Shown here: positions 54,581 through 62,629 of the stretch, piece after piece | How the letters are laid out: every line of letters begins with the position of its first letter | Position numbering within the stretch: the first letter of the stretch is position 1 | Assembly: GCF_013322225.1 (NCBI RefSeq) | Contig: NZ_JAAMFB010000024.1 | Span: forward strand, 1 to 64,000 | Origin: Agrobacterium larrymoorei | Lineage (GTDB): Bacteria > Pseudomonadota > Alphaproteobacteria > Rhizobiales > Rhizobiaceae | DNA: 64,000 nucleotides | Direction of reading: 5' to 3' | The notes under the pieces: generated by a model | Databases searched by the model: none | What the model was told of the DNA's origin: nothing | The model's input: only the letters and a program-made list of their open reading frames with translations | Translations under genes and position numbers: made by a program

Positions 54581-54612
54581 ATATAAACTTGAAGCTATAT
54601 AAACTTAAAGCT
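54581..54612. promoter_or_regulatory. Tandem 16-bp repeat before the HigBA module
   Basis: ATATAAACTTGAAGCT (54581-54596) is followed directly by ATATAAACTTAAAGCT (54597-54612), then a partial third copy. It ends 8 bp before the toxin start, where HigA-type autoregulation would act. Confidence 0.65.
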
Positions 54613-54620
54613 ATATATAC

Positions 54621-54986
54621 ATGGAATGGCGAATTGAATTTGATGAGATCTTCGCCAAGGAGTTCAGCACTTTACCCTCTGAGGTAAAGGTTGAACTTCG
54701 CGCGCAGGCAAATATTTTGAAAGTGCACGGGCCGTCATATGGGCGGCCCCGCGTCGATACGTTGAATGGCTCGAAACACGCGAACATGAAGGAATTGCGT
54801 TTCGATGCGGCGGATGGCGTTTGGAGAGTTGCCTTCGCCTTCGACCCGAAGAGAAACGCAATCCTACTTGTTGCGGGAGACAAATCCGGCAAGGCAGAGA
54901 AGCGGTTTTATAAAAAACTTATCAGCACAGCTGATGCCCGTTTCGATGCGCACTTACAAAGATTGATAAACAAGGAGAAATCTTGA
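54621..54986 (+). CDS. higB: HigB/RelE-type toxin (Gp49-like)
   Basis: A 121-residue protein of the phage Gp49-like HigB branch of RelE toxins, which cut mRNA on the ribosome. Typical blocks are the GRPRVDTLNGSKHANMKELRF stretch and WRVAFAFDPKRNAILLVAGDKSG, ending in basic YKKLISTAD. The toxin-first order and the 1-bp overlap with the antitoxin are usual for higBA. The leader is AT-rich, unlike its surroundings, which hints at transfer. Confidence 0.87.
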   Translation: MEWRIEFDEIFAKEFSTLPSEVKVELRAQANILKVHGPSYGRPRVDTLNGSKHANMKELRFDAADGVWRVAFAFDPKRNAILLVAGDKSGKAEKRFYKKLISTADARFDAHLQRLINKEKS

Positions 54987-55342
54987 TGCCGATTTCCGCC
55001 GATGACGTTTTTGAAGCAACAATGTCGAAGGACGAGATTGCAGCTTCCGATCTCCGAACGAAAGAATTGTTGGACGAATTCGATACGCTCCAAAAGTTGC
55101 GCAAGGCCAGAGCCCTCACCCAAGAGACGATCGCACAGCGCATGGGCAAAAAGCAGGTTTCGGTCGCACAGCTTGAGAAACGTTCGGATCTGCTGCTGTC
55201 CACATTGCGTGAATATGTGCAGGCGCTTGGCGGTGAGCTCGACCTCGTCGTGCGCTTCAAGGGACATGACCCAATATTACTGGGAGGCTTTGGCGAAGAG
55301 GCGCTACCACAGACACACGCAAAAGCCTCGACCAGACGCTGA
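54986..55342 (+). CDS. higA: HigA-type XRE antitoxin
   Basis: A 118-residue protein with an XRE-type HTH at about 38-95 (LRKARALTQETIAQRMGKKQVSVAQLEKRSD). It should bind the toxin and repress the operon through the tandem repeat upstream. AGGAG 8 nt before the ATG at 54986; the toxin stop overlaps the start (TGATG). Confidence 0.87.
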   Translation: MPISADDVFEATMSKDEIAASDLRTKELLDEFDTLQKLRKARALTQETIAQRMGKKQVSVAQLEKRSDLLLSTLREYVQALGGELDLVVRFKGHDPILLGGFGEEALPQTHAKASTRR

Positions 55343-55347
55343 CAGCT

Positions 55348-56208
55348 TCATACAAAACTCCCCGGCACCATCCCCTTGGCCGTCACCAGCGCCGAGAGCG
55401 CCCGCACCAGTTCCGCATCCGCGCCCTTCCTCGGCTGAAGCACGAACTCCACATCCTCCAGCGAGGGCAATGCGCCGCTCGGCAATTCGCGCAAACCTGA
55501 TGGCGCCATGCTGCGGGGTTGGACGAGGACGCCCATGCCTGCACGCGCCGCCGCCGTCAGGCCGCTCAGGCTGCCGCAGGTGCAGGTGATACGCCAGGGA
55601 ATGCCGGCGCGGTCCAGCGCCTCCTGCGCGGCTTTGCGGGTGATGCTCGGTGGCGGGAAGGCGATGAGGGGCAGGGCTTCCTTGCAGGCCAAAACCGCAT
55701 CGGGGTCTTTCGCCAGCCAGATCAAGGGTTCGCGATAGAGAAAATGGCCCAATTGATCGCCCAGCCTGCGCTTGGCGAGCACGACATCCAGTTCGCCATT
55801 ATCCTGCATCTGGTAGAGCACGCCGCTCAGCGAAACCGTCAGCTCCAGATCGACAAGGGGATAGGCACGCGTAAAGTCTTCGAGGATAACGGTCAGGCGA
55901 CTGGCAACAAAGTCCTCCGAAACACCAAGCCGCAGGCGGCCGCGCAGCTTGCTCTCGCCAAACAGTGCCGCGACCTTGTTGTTGATATCGAGCATGTTGC
56001 GGGCATACCCCAGAAGCGCCTCCCCCTCCGGCGTCAACCGCACACGGTGCGTATCGCGCGCAATCAGCCTTTGTCCGAGCGCGGCTTCCAGACGCTGAAT
56101 ATGCTGGCTCACCGTCGACTGGCCGATGCCCAGCCGCTCTGCCGCCAGCGTGAAACTCATCGTCTGTTCCAGCGTAACGAAACTGGCGAGGTGCTGCAGG
56201 TTCAGCAT
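55348..56208 (-). CDS. LysR-family transcriptional regulator
   Basis: A 286-residue regulator: winged HTH at 1-60 (SFTLAAERLGIGQSTVSQHIQRLEAALGQRL) and a substrate-binding domain from about 90. It is divergent from a sodium/bile-acid-type symporter gene, its probable target. An ATC-N9-GAT box sits just upstream of its own start. The inducer is unknown. Confidence 0.92.
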   Translation of the reverse strand: MLNLQHLASFVTLEQTMSFTLAAERLGIGQSTVSQHIQRLEAALGQRLIARDTHRVRLTPEGEALLGYARNMLDINNKVAALFGESKLRGRLRLGVSEDFVASRLTVILEDFTRAYPLVDLELTVSLSGVLYQMQDNGELDVVLAKRRLGDQLGHFLYREPLIWLAKDPDAVLACKEALPLIAFPPPSITRKAAQEALDRAGIPWRITCTCGSLSGLTAAARAGMGVLVQPRSMAPSGLRELPSGALPSLEDVEFVLQPRKGADAELVRALSALVTAKGMVPGSFV

Positions 56209-56210
56209 GC

Positions 56211-56229
56211 TTATCTCAAAACGTGATAA
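56211..56229. promoter_or_regulatory. LysR-type box TTATC-N9-GATAA
   Basis: TTATC (56211-56215) and GATAA (56225-56229) with a 9-bp spacer match the ATC-N9-GAT core of LysR-type sites. It lies 3 bp from the LysR start, ideal for autorepression and divergent control. Confidence 0.6.
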
Positions 56230-56312
56230 CTGTTAGTCTTTGCATCTCGTTTCATGATGAGCGATAGTGCATGAAACTTCAATCGAAAATCGAAACTTCG
56301 AAAGACGCTGCC

Positions 56313-57329
56313 ATGAGCCGCTTCCTGCCAGACCGTTTCACCATGATGCTGGTCGCAACCGTCATCCTCGCCTCGCTTCTGCCGATCAGCGGAGAACCCG
56401 CGCATTACTTCTCCATCGCAACGAAGTGCGCCATCGCACTGCTGTTCTTCCTGCACGGGGCAAGGCTTGCGAGAGATGTGGTGGTCGCCGGTTTCCTGCA
56501 CTGGCGGCTCCACCTCGTCATTCTTCTCGTCACCTTCGGCCTTTTTCCGCTGATCGGTGTGGGCCTCGGTTACATTCCTGAAAGCATCCTGCCGCCACCA
56601 CTTTATATGGGAATGCTGTTTCTCTGCGTGTTGCCCTCAACCGTACAGTCTTCCATCGCCTTCACCTCCATGGCGGGCGGCAACGTGCCTGCGGCGATCT
56701 GCTCGGCCTCCGCATCGAACATCTTCGGCATGTTCCTCACGCCCCTGCTTGTCGGTCTGCTCTTCACCGTTGGCGGCCATGGCGGTGGTTTCTCGCTGGA
56801 TGCCTTCGGCCAGATCTTTCTGCAACTTCTGCTGCCATTCATCGCTGGTCAGGCACTTCAACCATGGATCGGCGACTGGATTCGCGCCCGCAAGAAACTG
56901 CTTGCCCCGGTTGACCGCGGTTCGATCCTGATGGTCGTCTATCTAGCTTTTTCGGAAGCGGTGATCGAGGGCATCTGGCAGGAATTCACCGTTCGCGACA
57001 TCGCTGTGGTGATCGGCATCAACATTCTGCTGCTCACCCTCGTCCTCTGCGTCACCATGTTCGGCAGCCGCGCACTCGGCTTCAACAAGGCCGATGAAAT
57101 TGCCATCACTTTCTGCGGTTCCAAAAAGAGCCTCGCCAGCGGCGTTCCCATGGCAAGCGCCATCTTCGCCGGACAAAGCATCGGCGCAATCGTGCTGCCG
57201 ATCATGCTCTTCCATCAGATCCAGTTGATGGCCTGCGCGGTGATTGCGCAGAAATATGCGAGCAAGGCGAAACAACTCGAAGTGGCCAAAGCCGTGGAGT
57301 TGGAGGCGGCGGCGGTGAAGGTGCAGTAA
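56313..57329 (+). CDS. Bile acid:sodium symporter family transporter (YfeH-like)
   Basis: A 338-residue inner membrane protein with about nine to ten helices. FLHGARLARDVV, CVLPSTVQSSIAFTSMAGGN and ITFCGSKKSLASGVPMA are the conserved blocks of the YfeH/SLC10A7-like branch. The substrate is unknown. The start at 56313 is preferred, with 56271 possible. It is divergent from LysR and followed by a palindromic element. Confidence 0.88.
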   Translation: MSRFLPDRFTMMLVATVILASLLPISGEPAHYFSIATKCAIALLFFLHGARLARDVVVAGFLHWRLHLVILLVTFGLFPLIGVGLGYIPESILPPPLYMGMLFLCVLPSTVQSSIAFTSMAGGNVPAAICSASASNIFGMFLTPLLVGLLFTVGGHGGGFSLDAFGQIFLQLLLPFIAGQALQPWIGDWIRARKKLLAPVDRGSILMVVYLAFSEAVIEGIWQEFTVRDIAVVIGINILLLTLVLCVTMFGSRALGFNKADEIAITFCGSKKSLASGVPMASAIFAGQSIGAIVLPIMLFHQIQLMACAVIAQKYASKAKQLEVAKAVELEAAAVKVQ

Positions 57330-57353
57330 GAAGAGGCGCAAGCAGGAGGCGTG

Positions 57354-57574
57354 ACCCCTCACTTGCAATTTCTAACACTTAGCCTTTGGCTAAGATGTTG
57401 AAATTGCTTTCTCTCCCACAGGGGGAGAGATAAACCCGGCCGCACGCTGGAATTACGATTAAAGGGTGCGGTGGGATAGAAAGGCTGCCGCGGATTTACC
57501 TCTACCCTTGTGGGAGAGGAAGAAAAATCATGATCTTAGCTTCAGCTAAGTCATAGATTTTTCAGGTGAGGGGT
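57354..57574. repeat. ~220-bp palindromic intergenic element, copy B
   Basis: Terminal repeats ACCCCTCAC / GTGAGGGGT (57354-57362, 57566-57574). Internal hairpins match those of copy A in place but not in sequence: CTTAGCC-TTT-GGCTAAG on the left, and CTTAGC-TTCA-GCTAAG inside GAAAAATC / GATTTTTC on the right. It lies between the convergent symporter and hsp20 genes. Nothing else is seen in this 319-bp gap except the hsp20 terminator. Confidence 0.85.
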
Positions 57575-57597
57575 TATGCCTGCCTCCATCACGACAT

Positions 57598-57624
57598 AAA
57601 AAACGGCCCCCTCTCGGGAGCCGT
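57598..57624 (-). terminator. Intrinsic terminator after hsp20
   Basis: ACGGC-CCCC / GGGA-GCCGT hairpin with an A run on the left for the minus strand. Confidence 0.82.
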
Positions 57625-57648
57625 CATCACATTCACCAATCAACTGGA

Positions 57649-58134
57649 TCAGTTGACCTGAGCGGGCGTAACCTGGGCCTCGATCTGCTTCGGCGCATCG
57701 GAAGCGTCGGTGGCGATCGAAATACGGCGGGGCTTCATGGCTTCGGGAATGTTGCGAAGAAGGTCGATATGAAGAAGACCATTCTTCAGCGAAGCATTCT
57801 GCACCTCTACATGATCGGCAAGCTGGAAGCGGCGCTCGAAGGCGCGCGTGGCGATGCCGCGATAGAGGAACTCACCCTCGGAACCCTTGGTGGTGTCGTT
57901 GGCCTTCTCGGCCTTGATCGTCAGCACATTGGCGCGGGATTCGATGCTGAGTTCGGTTTCATCGAAACCGGCAACCGCCATGGTGATGCGGTAGGCGTTA
58001 TCGCCCGTGCGCTCGATATTGTAAGGCGGGTAAGCCTGCGCCTGTTCAGGCTGGCCGATGCCGTCCAGCATCGAGAAAAGGCGGTCGAAGCCGACGGTGG
58101 AGCGATAAAGTGGCGAAAAATCAACGTGACGCAT
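57649..58134 (-). CDS. Small heat-shock protein Hsp20 (IbpA-like)
   Basis: A 161-residue alpha-crystallin-type holdase chaperone. The N terminus MRHVDFSPLYRSTVGFDRLF is typical of class A rhizobial sHsps, and the crystallin core holds YRITMAVAGFDETELSIE and EFLYRGIATRAFERRFQL. It binds unfolding proteins during heat shock. Upstream lie an RpoH-like promoter and a leader that can fold into three hairpins, the last hiding the ribosome binding site. Confidence 0.95.
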   Translation of the reverse strand: MRHVDFSPLYRSTVGFDRLFSMLDGIGQPEQAQAYPPYNIERTGDNAYRITMAVAGFDETELSIESRANVLTIKAEKANDTTKGSEGEFLYRGIATRAFERRFQLADHVEVQNASLKNGLLHIDLLRNIPEAMKPRRISIATDASDAPKQIEAQVTPAQVN

Positions 58135-58230
58135 GGTGTCCTCCTAGGAAGCGACTGTTTGCGGTTAATGGTTTCCCATCCCGTTCTGGCGATGAAGAAA
58201 CCGAAGCACGGCCCCGTTCTGGCGACCGTG
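58135..58230 (-). promoter_or_regulatory. ROSE-like RNA thermometer in the hsp20 leader
   Basis: The leader can form stem 1 (CACGG / CCGTG, 58207-58230), stem 2 (GGTTTC / GAAACC, 58170-58202) and a 3' hairpin where TCGCTTCCT (58145-58153) faces the AGGAGGA ribosome binding site (58139-58145). This order and the UYGCU-like anti-SD are marks of ROSE elements, known to control rhizobial small heat-shock genes. A 13-nt direct repeat (58180-58192, 58213-58225) sits inside. Confidence 0.75.
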
Positions 58231-58234
58231 ACCA

Positions 58235-58265
58235 ATAAGTGGGTAAGCAATTTTCGGAGTTCAAG
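58235..58265 (-). promoter_or_regulatory. RpoH (sigma-32) type promoter of hsp20
   Basis: On the minus strand CTTGAA (58260-58265), a 17-bp spacer, then CCACTTAT (58235-58242), close to the alphaproteobacterial RpoH consensus. Start of transcription is expected near 58228, which fits the leader above. Confidence 0.7.
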
Positions 58266-58547
58266 GGGGTATTTCACCACCACCTCGCCTGAATGAAATC
58301 TGAACGACCGGTTCCGAAATCGTTCAGTTTCCAACCACTAGAAATCAATGCATCGGAGGTCATCTCCGCCGGCAGAAGTATATCGTCCCTTCTTCTTCTG
58401 TCTTATTCGCCGGAACCGCGACTGCTAACACCGACGGTTCCGGCAATTTTTCCGCAATTTTCCTTTGACGTGAAAAAGCGGCGCACCTATCCCATTATGA
58501 AACAAGGGGCGCTCCACCGATCCCCTTCTGTTTCAAGCAGGACATAG

Positions 58548-59489
58548 ATGACCGAAGCCACTCTCTACGCGACAACTGGCAATCCAGTGCCAGGCCATCA
58601 CATCGTCGGCACCTTCACCGGTCATCGTAATAAGACGTTGCGCTACGCCATCTTCAAGTCGGATCGTTCGGTCGCGCGCGGCACCATCGTGCTGCTGCAT
58701 GGCCGCAACGAGTGCATCGAGAAATACTTCGAAACGATCAACGACCTGACCGCGAAAGGCTTTTGGGTCGCCACGTTCGATACACGCGGACAGGGCGCTT
58801 CCGAGCGGCTGCTGAAAAAAGCCCATGCGGGCTATGTGCGCCGGTTTTCCGATTATCAGAAGGACATTTCGCTGTTTCTCGAGCAGGTCGTCTTGCCCGA
58901 CACGCGACTGCCTTTTTTCCTGATGGCGCATTCCACCGGCGGATTGGCGGCCCTTTCCATGGCACCGCAGCTTTCCAATCGCATCGAGCGCATGGCGCTC
59001 TGCTCACCCTTCATCGCGCTCAGCGGCCAGTCCGTTTCCCCACGCTGGATCAGGCTCATCGCCACCGCCCTTACTTACATGGGCCTTGGCGGCATACAGC
59101 TTGGCAGGAACCGCCGTGAACGCGATTTCGAGGGCAATCCGCTGACATCGGATCAGGCCCGCTTTGCGCGTACCCTTGCGATCCATACCGAGCACCCGGA
59201 GCTTTTCATCGGCGCACCCACGGCGCGCTGGCTCCATGAAGTTTTAAAGACGATGCCGAAGGTGACGAAGCAGGATCACCTGACGCGTATCTTCGTTCCA
59301 ACGCTTCTTCTGGCACCGGTGCGCGATACGCTCATTCCTTATGCAGCCCAGGAAGAACTCTCCCGCAATTTTCGTGCGGCACAACTGGTACCCATTACCG
59401 GCGCACGTCATGAGCTTTTTCACGAGCGAGACGTCTATCGCGCCCAGGCGCTGGCAGCCATCGATGCGTTTTTCGCACCGGAGGAGTAA
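58548..59489 (+). CDS. Alpha/beta hydrolase, lysophospholipase-like
   Basis: A 313-residue hydrolase resembling PldB/monoacylglycerol lipase. The oxyanion motif HGRNE, nucleophile Ser129 in AHSTGG, the acid in LAPVRDTLIP and the histidine in TGARHELFHE complete the triad. It probably acts on lysophospholipids or monoacylglycerols. Its stop abuts the stop of the convergent hisN. Confidence 0.9.
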   Translation: MTEATLYATTGNPVPGHHIVGTFTGHRNKTLRYAIFKSDRSVARGTIVLLHGRNECIEKYFETINDLTAKGFWVATFDTRGQGASERLLKKAHAGYVRRFSDYQKDISLFLEQVVLPDTRLPFFLMAHSTGGLAALSMAPQLSNRIERMALCSPFIALSGQSVSPRWIRLIATALTYMGLGGIQLGRNRRERDFEGNPLTSDQARFARTLAIHTEHPELFIGAPTARWLHEVLKTMPKVTKQDHLTRIFVPTLLLAPVRDTLIPYAAQEELSRNFRAAQLVPITGARHELFHERDVYRAQALAAIDAFFAPEE

Positions 59490-60266
59490 TTAAAGACCGG
59501 AAAGAATCGCCAGCGCCTCTTCATGAACAGCCTTGCTCCCGGCTGCGATGATGCGTCCCGCCCCTTCCGGACGTCCGCCATCCCAGGTGGTGATTACACC
59601 GCCAGCCTGCTCGATGAGCGGGATCAGCGCGCCGACATCGTAAGGCTTCAGCCCCGATTCGATGACGAGATCGACATGACCTGCCGCAAGCAGCGCATAG
59701 GCATAGCAGTCCACGCCATAGCGGAACAGCCGAACCTTATCCTGCACCTGGCCGTAGCGCTGCGCTTCTTCCGTGGTGAAGATATGCGGCGAAGTGGTGA
59801 ACAGCACGGCATCCGACAGGGCTTTGCAGTTACGCGTCCGAATCTGCTTTTCGCCATCCGGCCCCTTATACCAGGCGTTCTGCCCGTCTGCGAAATAACG
59901 CTCGCCGATGAAGGGCTGATCCATGACGCCCATGACGGAGCGTCCATTGGACTGGAAGCCGATCAACGTTCCCCAGACCGGCACGCCGGAAATGAAGGCA
60001 CGCGTGCCGTCGATGGGATCGATAACCCAGACATGCTCACGGTCCAGCCCGACGCTACCATGCTCTTCACCCAACACGCCATGATCGGGAAATTCGCTTG
60101 AAATCAGCGCGCGAATAGCTGTTTCGGCAGCCTGATCGCCCTCGGTGACCGGATCGTATCCCCCCGCCTGCTTGTTATCCACGGCGATGCCGGTGCGAAA
60201 GCGCGGAAGCGTCTCCGCCTTGGCAGCGTCAGCGAGACGAAAGAAGAAATCACGATCTGGCAGCAT
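59490..60266 (-). CDS. hisN: Histidinol-phosphatase, inositol monophosphatase family
   Basis: A 258-residue magnesium phosphatase. GEEHG (66-70) and DPIDGTRAFISGVP (83-96) are the metal site; GTRAF in place of GTTNF is the mark of the HisN branch against SuhB. It removes phosphate from histidinol phosphate in histidine synthesis. GGGGA 6 nt upstream supports ATG 60266; the frame stays open to 60404. Confidence 0.88.
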   Translation of the reverse strand: MLPDRDFFFRLADAAKAETLPRFRTGIAVDNKQAGGYDPVTEGDQAAETAIRALISSEFPDHGVLGEEHGSVGLDREHVWVIDPIDGTRAFISGVPVWGTLIGFQSNGRSVMGVMDQPFIGERYFADGQNAWYKGPDGEKQIRTRNCKALSDAVLFTTSPHIFTTEEAQRYGQVQDKVRLFRYGVDCYAYALLAAGHVDLVIESGLKPYDVGALIPLIEQAGGVITTWDGGRPEGAGRIIAAGSKAVHEEALAILSGL

Positions 60267-60467
60267 CAAAAATCCCCGGCATCTGTCATTGGCTGAAGAT
60301 GACATAGCGCGCCTTTGCCTGTGGCGTCCACTCTCTTGAGCCTGCTCGCGCACCAAGGTGATTCTTTCCCGAGATGCCTGTTCGGGAAGCATTTCCCTCC
60401 TCATTCCGCATCACGATGAGGCAAGCAGCCGGACGATTGTTCAATTAATAGGCATAAATAAAAATGA

Positions 60468-60496
60468 TTGACAAATAAGCAAAATAACCTACTCTC
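60468..60496 (+). promoter_or_regulatory. Housekeeping promoter of the mmgR-like RNA
   Basis: TTGACA (60468-60473), a 16-17 bp spacer, then a weak -10 in TACTCT/ACTCTC (about 60490-60496). A start near 60501 gives a 77-nt RNA. Confidence 0.6.
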
Positions 60497-60500
60497 TGAA

Positions 60501-60577
60501 GCACAGTCTTCGACTGTAAATACCCTCCTTGGGTGTTTCCTCCCTAGACTTGACCGCGCCAAGGCGCGGTTTTTTTT
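60501..60577 (+). ncRNA. mmgR: MmgR/suhB-family small RNA
   Basis: A ~77-nt transcript with hairpin ACAGTC-TTC-GACTGT, a second small stem ACCC-TCCTT-GGGT, the unpaired pyrimidine motif TTTCCTCCCT and the terminator ACCGCGCC-AA-GGCGCGGT plus seven T. The layout, length and position beside an inositol-monophosphatase-family gene match MmgR (alpha-r8, the Rfam suhB RNA) of Sinorhizobium, which limits polyhydroxybutyrate storage. The pyrimidine motif would pair with ribosome binding sites of target mRNAs. Confidence 0.82.
60553..60577 (+). terminator. Terminator of the small RNA
   Basis: Perfect 8-bp GC stem ACCGCGCC / GGCGCGGT with a 2-nt gap and seven T residues. Confidence 0.93.
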
Positions 60578-60626
60578 GCCCGGTCAACAGCTTCAAACTC
60601 TTCGGATTTTGGTAAGGATGCGTGGC

Positions 60627-61511
60627 CTACTCGGCAGCGAAGGCCATATCCACGGCATATTCCGAGACGAAGGCCGAAAGCTGGCGCATGAACATCTCAA
60701 GCGCGGCTTGGATGGCCGGGAAATCCGCAGCCCTCAGCAGTGTCTTTTCATCGACATAAAGCGCCCGGTTGACCTCGATCTGCAAGGCATGCAGCGAGCG
60801 GATCGGGCGACCGTAATGTTCGGTGATGAAACCGCCCGCATAGGGCTTGTTGCAGACGGCGCTGAAGCCAAGCTCTTCAAGAAAGTGCAGCGCCGCCCGC
60901 GAGATTTCCGCAGAGGCGCTGGTGCCGTAGCGATCTCCAATGATGATATCCGGACGGATATTCGATCCCGCAAGACGGATATTGCCGGGCATGGAGTGGC
61001 AATCCACCAGCACCGCCATGCCGAATTGCGCATGGGTGCGGGACACCAGCCGGCGCAGGCAGGCGTGGTAAGGCTTGTAAATGCCCTCGATACGCTCAAT
61101 GCCCTCTTCCACCGGCAGGCGGTGTGCATAGATGTCCATATTCTCCGCCACGATGCGCGGCACGGTGCCCAGCCCGCCTGCAACCCGCATGGAGCCGATA
61201 TTCGCATAGGACGGAAGCTGACCGTCGAACATGCGCGGATCGAGCTCATAGGGCTCGCGGTTGACGTCCAGATAGGCGCGCGGAAAATTGGCTTTCAGCA
61301 TCGGCGCGCCGATATCGGGCGCTGCCGAAAACAGCTCGTCGACGAAGTAATCTTCGGATCGGCGGATCTCATAGGAGTCGAGCCGGGAGGCTTCCAGAAA
61401 GGAAACGGGGTAGCAGCGACCGCTATGGGGCGAATTGAAAACGAACGGAATCGTGTGAGCTGCGGGCTCGCGCACCTCGAAAAGCTCGTATTCGCCCGTT
61501 ACCCAATCCAT
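60627..61511 (-). CDS. hutG: N-formylglutamate amidohydrolase (HutG-like)
   Basis: A 294-residue enzyme expected to hydrolyse N-formylglutamate to formate and glutamate, the last step of one histidine degradation route. FNSPHSGRCYP, the RAYLDVNREPYELDPRMF block and VLVDCHSMPGN supply the metal ligands. No other hut genes are near. A second family member at 22359-23147 is much diverged. Confidence 0.85.
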   Translation of the reverse strand: MDWVTGEYELFEVREPAAHTIPFVFNSPHSGRCYPVSFLEASRLDSYEIRRSEDYFVDELFSAAPDIGAPMLKANFPRAYLDVNREPYELDPRMFDGQLPSYANIGSMRVAGGLGTVPRIVAENMDIYAHRLPVEEGIERIEGIYKPYHACLRRLVSRTHAQFGMAVLVDCHSMPGNIRLAGSNIRPDIIIGDRYGTSASAEISRAALHFLEELGFSAVCNKPYAGGFITEHYGRPIRSLHALQIEVNRALYVDEKTLLRAADFPAIQAALEMFMRQLSAFVSEYAVDMAFAAE

Positions 61512-61691
61512 TCCGCGCCGTTTACCATGTCATAATTCTGCCAGATGCATCATGTTGCCAGTTGGCGAAGAGCAAGTCCATACTGGACAATAGTCACCGC
61601 GTCATGATTCGACCATTCACACGATATTTACTCTGGAAATGGTACAATCGCGATAAGGTATTCCAATAATTCAGTAGTTACGGTCACTTAC

Positions 61692-62054
61692 ATGGTTCAG
61701 AAAATTCTTCTCGCCGAAGACGACAACGATATGCGCCGCTTCCTCGTGAAGGCGCTGGAAAAGGCAGGATACAAGGTTTCCTCCTTCGATAATGGCGCAA
61801 GCGCATATGATCGGCTTCGCGAAGAGCCTTTTTCGCTCCTCTTGACCGATATCGTCATGCCGGAAATGGACGGCATCGAACTCGCCCGCCGCGCCACCGA
61901 ACTCGACCCCGACCTCAAGGTCATGTTCATCACCGGCTTCGCAGCGGTCGCACTCAACGCTGATTCGAAGGCTCCGAAGGACGCAAAAGTCCTTTCCAAG
62001 CCTTTCCACCTGCGTGACCTGGTGGATGAAGTCAACAAACTCCTTGTCGCATAA
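61692..62054 (+). CDS. cpdR: CpdR, single-domain response regulator
   Basis: A 120-residue receiver-only protein: acidic pocket Asp10-Asp11, phospho-acceptor Asp53 (LTDIVMPEMDG), Thr81 and Lys103. It closely follows the CpdR sequence known from Sinorhizobium and Caulobacter, which when unphosphorylated recruits ClpXP to the pole and starts degradation of cell-cycle proteins with RcdA. Phosphate comes from the CckA-ChpT relay, not encoded here. The ribosome binding site is weak. Confidence 0.92.
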   Translation: MVQKILLAEDDNDMRRFLVKALEKAGYKVSSFDNGASAYDRLREEPFSLLLTDIVMPEMDGIELARRATELDPDLKVMFITGFAAVALNADSKAPKDAKVLSKPFHLRDLVDEVNKLLVA

Positions 62055-62136
62055 GGGTTCTCACAAAAACCTGTCACAAAATCGAAAAAGGCAGTTGACG
62101 CTCCATCCGATTTTGTGATTTATGCGCCGCAACGGA

Positions 62137-62211
<75 letters not shown>

Positions 62212-62229
62212 TCCGAATTCAGAAATATC

Positions 62230-62260
62230 AAGGCCTTGCGAGAAATCGCGAGGCCTTTTT
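62230..62260 (+). terminator. Terminator after tRNA-Val
   Basis: AAGGCCTTGCGA / TCGCGAGGCCTT stem with one wobble, a GAAA loop and a T run. Confidence 0.88.
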
Positions 62261-62350
62261 GCATGGTGGGCTGGAGGTTTGTTGAACTTGCCAGAGTGAT
62301 GTAAAATCGAAAATCAGGCCGCCCTTTGAAATGGTGACACCTTATCGGCC

Positions 62351-62629
62351 TTATGCCACGGCCTGCGCCACCATATCAGGATGCCGCCCGATGACGCGCA
62401 CGTAAGCCACGGCGAAATCCGGTGCGGTGGCCCTGGCCTGCTCCCAATCCCGCAACGTTCCAACCGGGACGCGGAATCGGCTTGCGAATTCCGATTGCGA
62501 TAGGCCGAGCGCCGTTCGCGTCTTGCGGATCAGCCGGGCGCGCTGGCCGCGATCCATGGCCTCTGCCGTCACGTCGAAGTCTTCCGCATCGGACGGGTCA
62601 GTAGGCAGAACGATATGCTCTTTCTTCAC
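62351..62629 (-). CDS. HTH antitoxin partner of BrnT-like toxin
   Basis: A 92-residue protein whose residues about 32-75 form an XRE-like HTH (LIRKTRTALGLSQSEFASRFRVPVGTLRDWEQ). It overlaps the BrnT-like gene by 32 bp and is second in the operon. GTG start at 62629 with AAGGAG 8 nt upstream. It should bind the toxin and repress the pair. It differs from classical BrnA in having an XRE fold. Confidence 0.82.
   Translation of the reverse strand: MKKEHIVLPTDPSDAEDFDVTAEAMDRGQRARLIRKTRTALGLSQSEFASRFRVPVGTLRDWEQARATAPDFAVAYVRVIGRHPDMVAQAVA

Noticed and set aside
22359..61511. Recent duplication of N-formylglutamate amidohydrolase
   Set aside because: The two proteins share only family-level motifs and different lengths, so they are old paralogues rather than a recent duplication.
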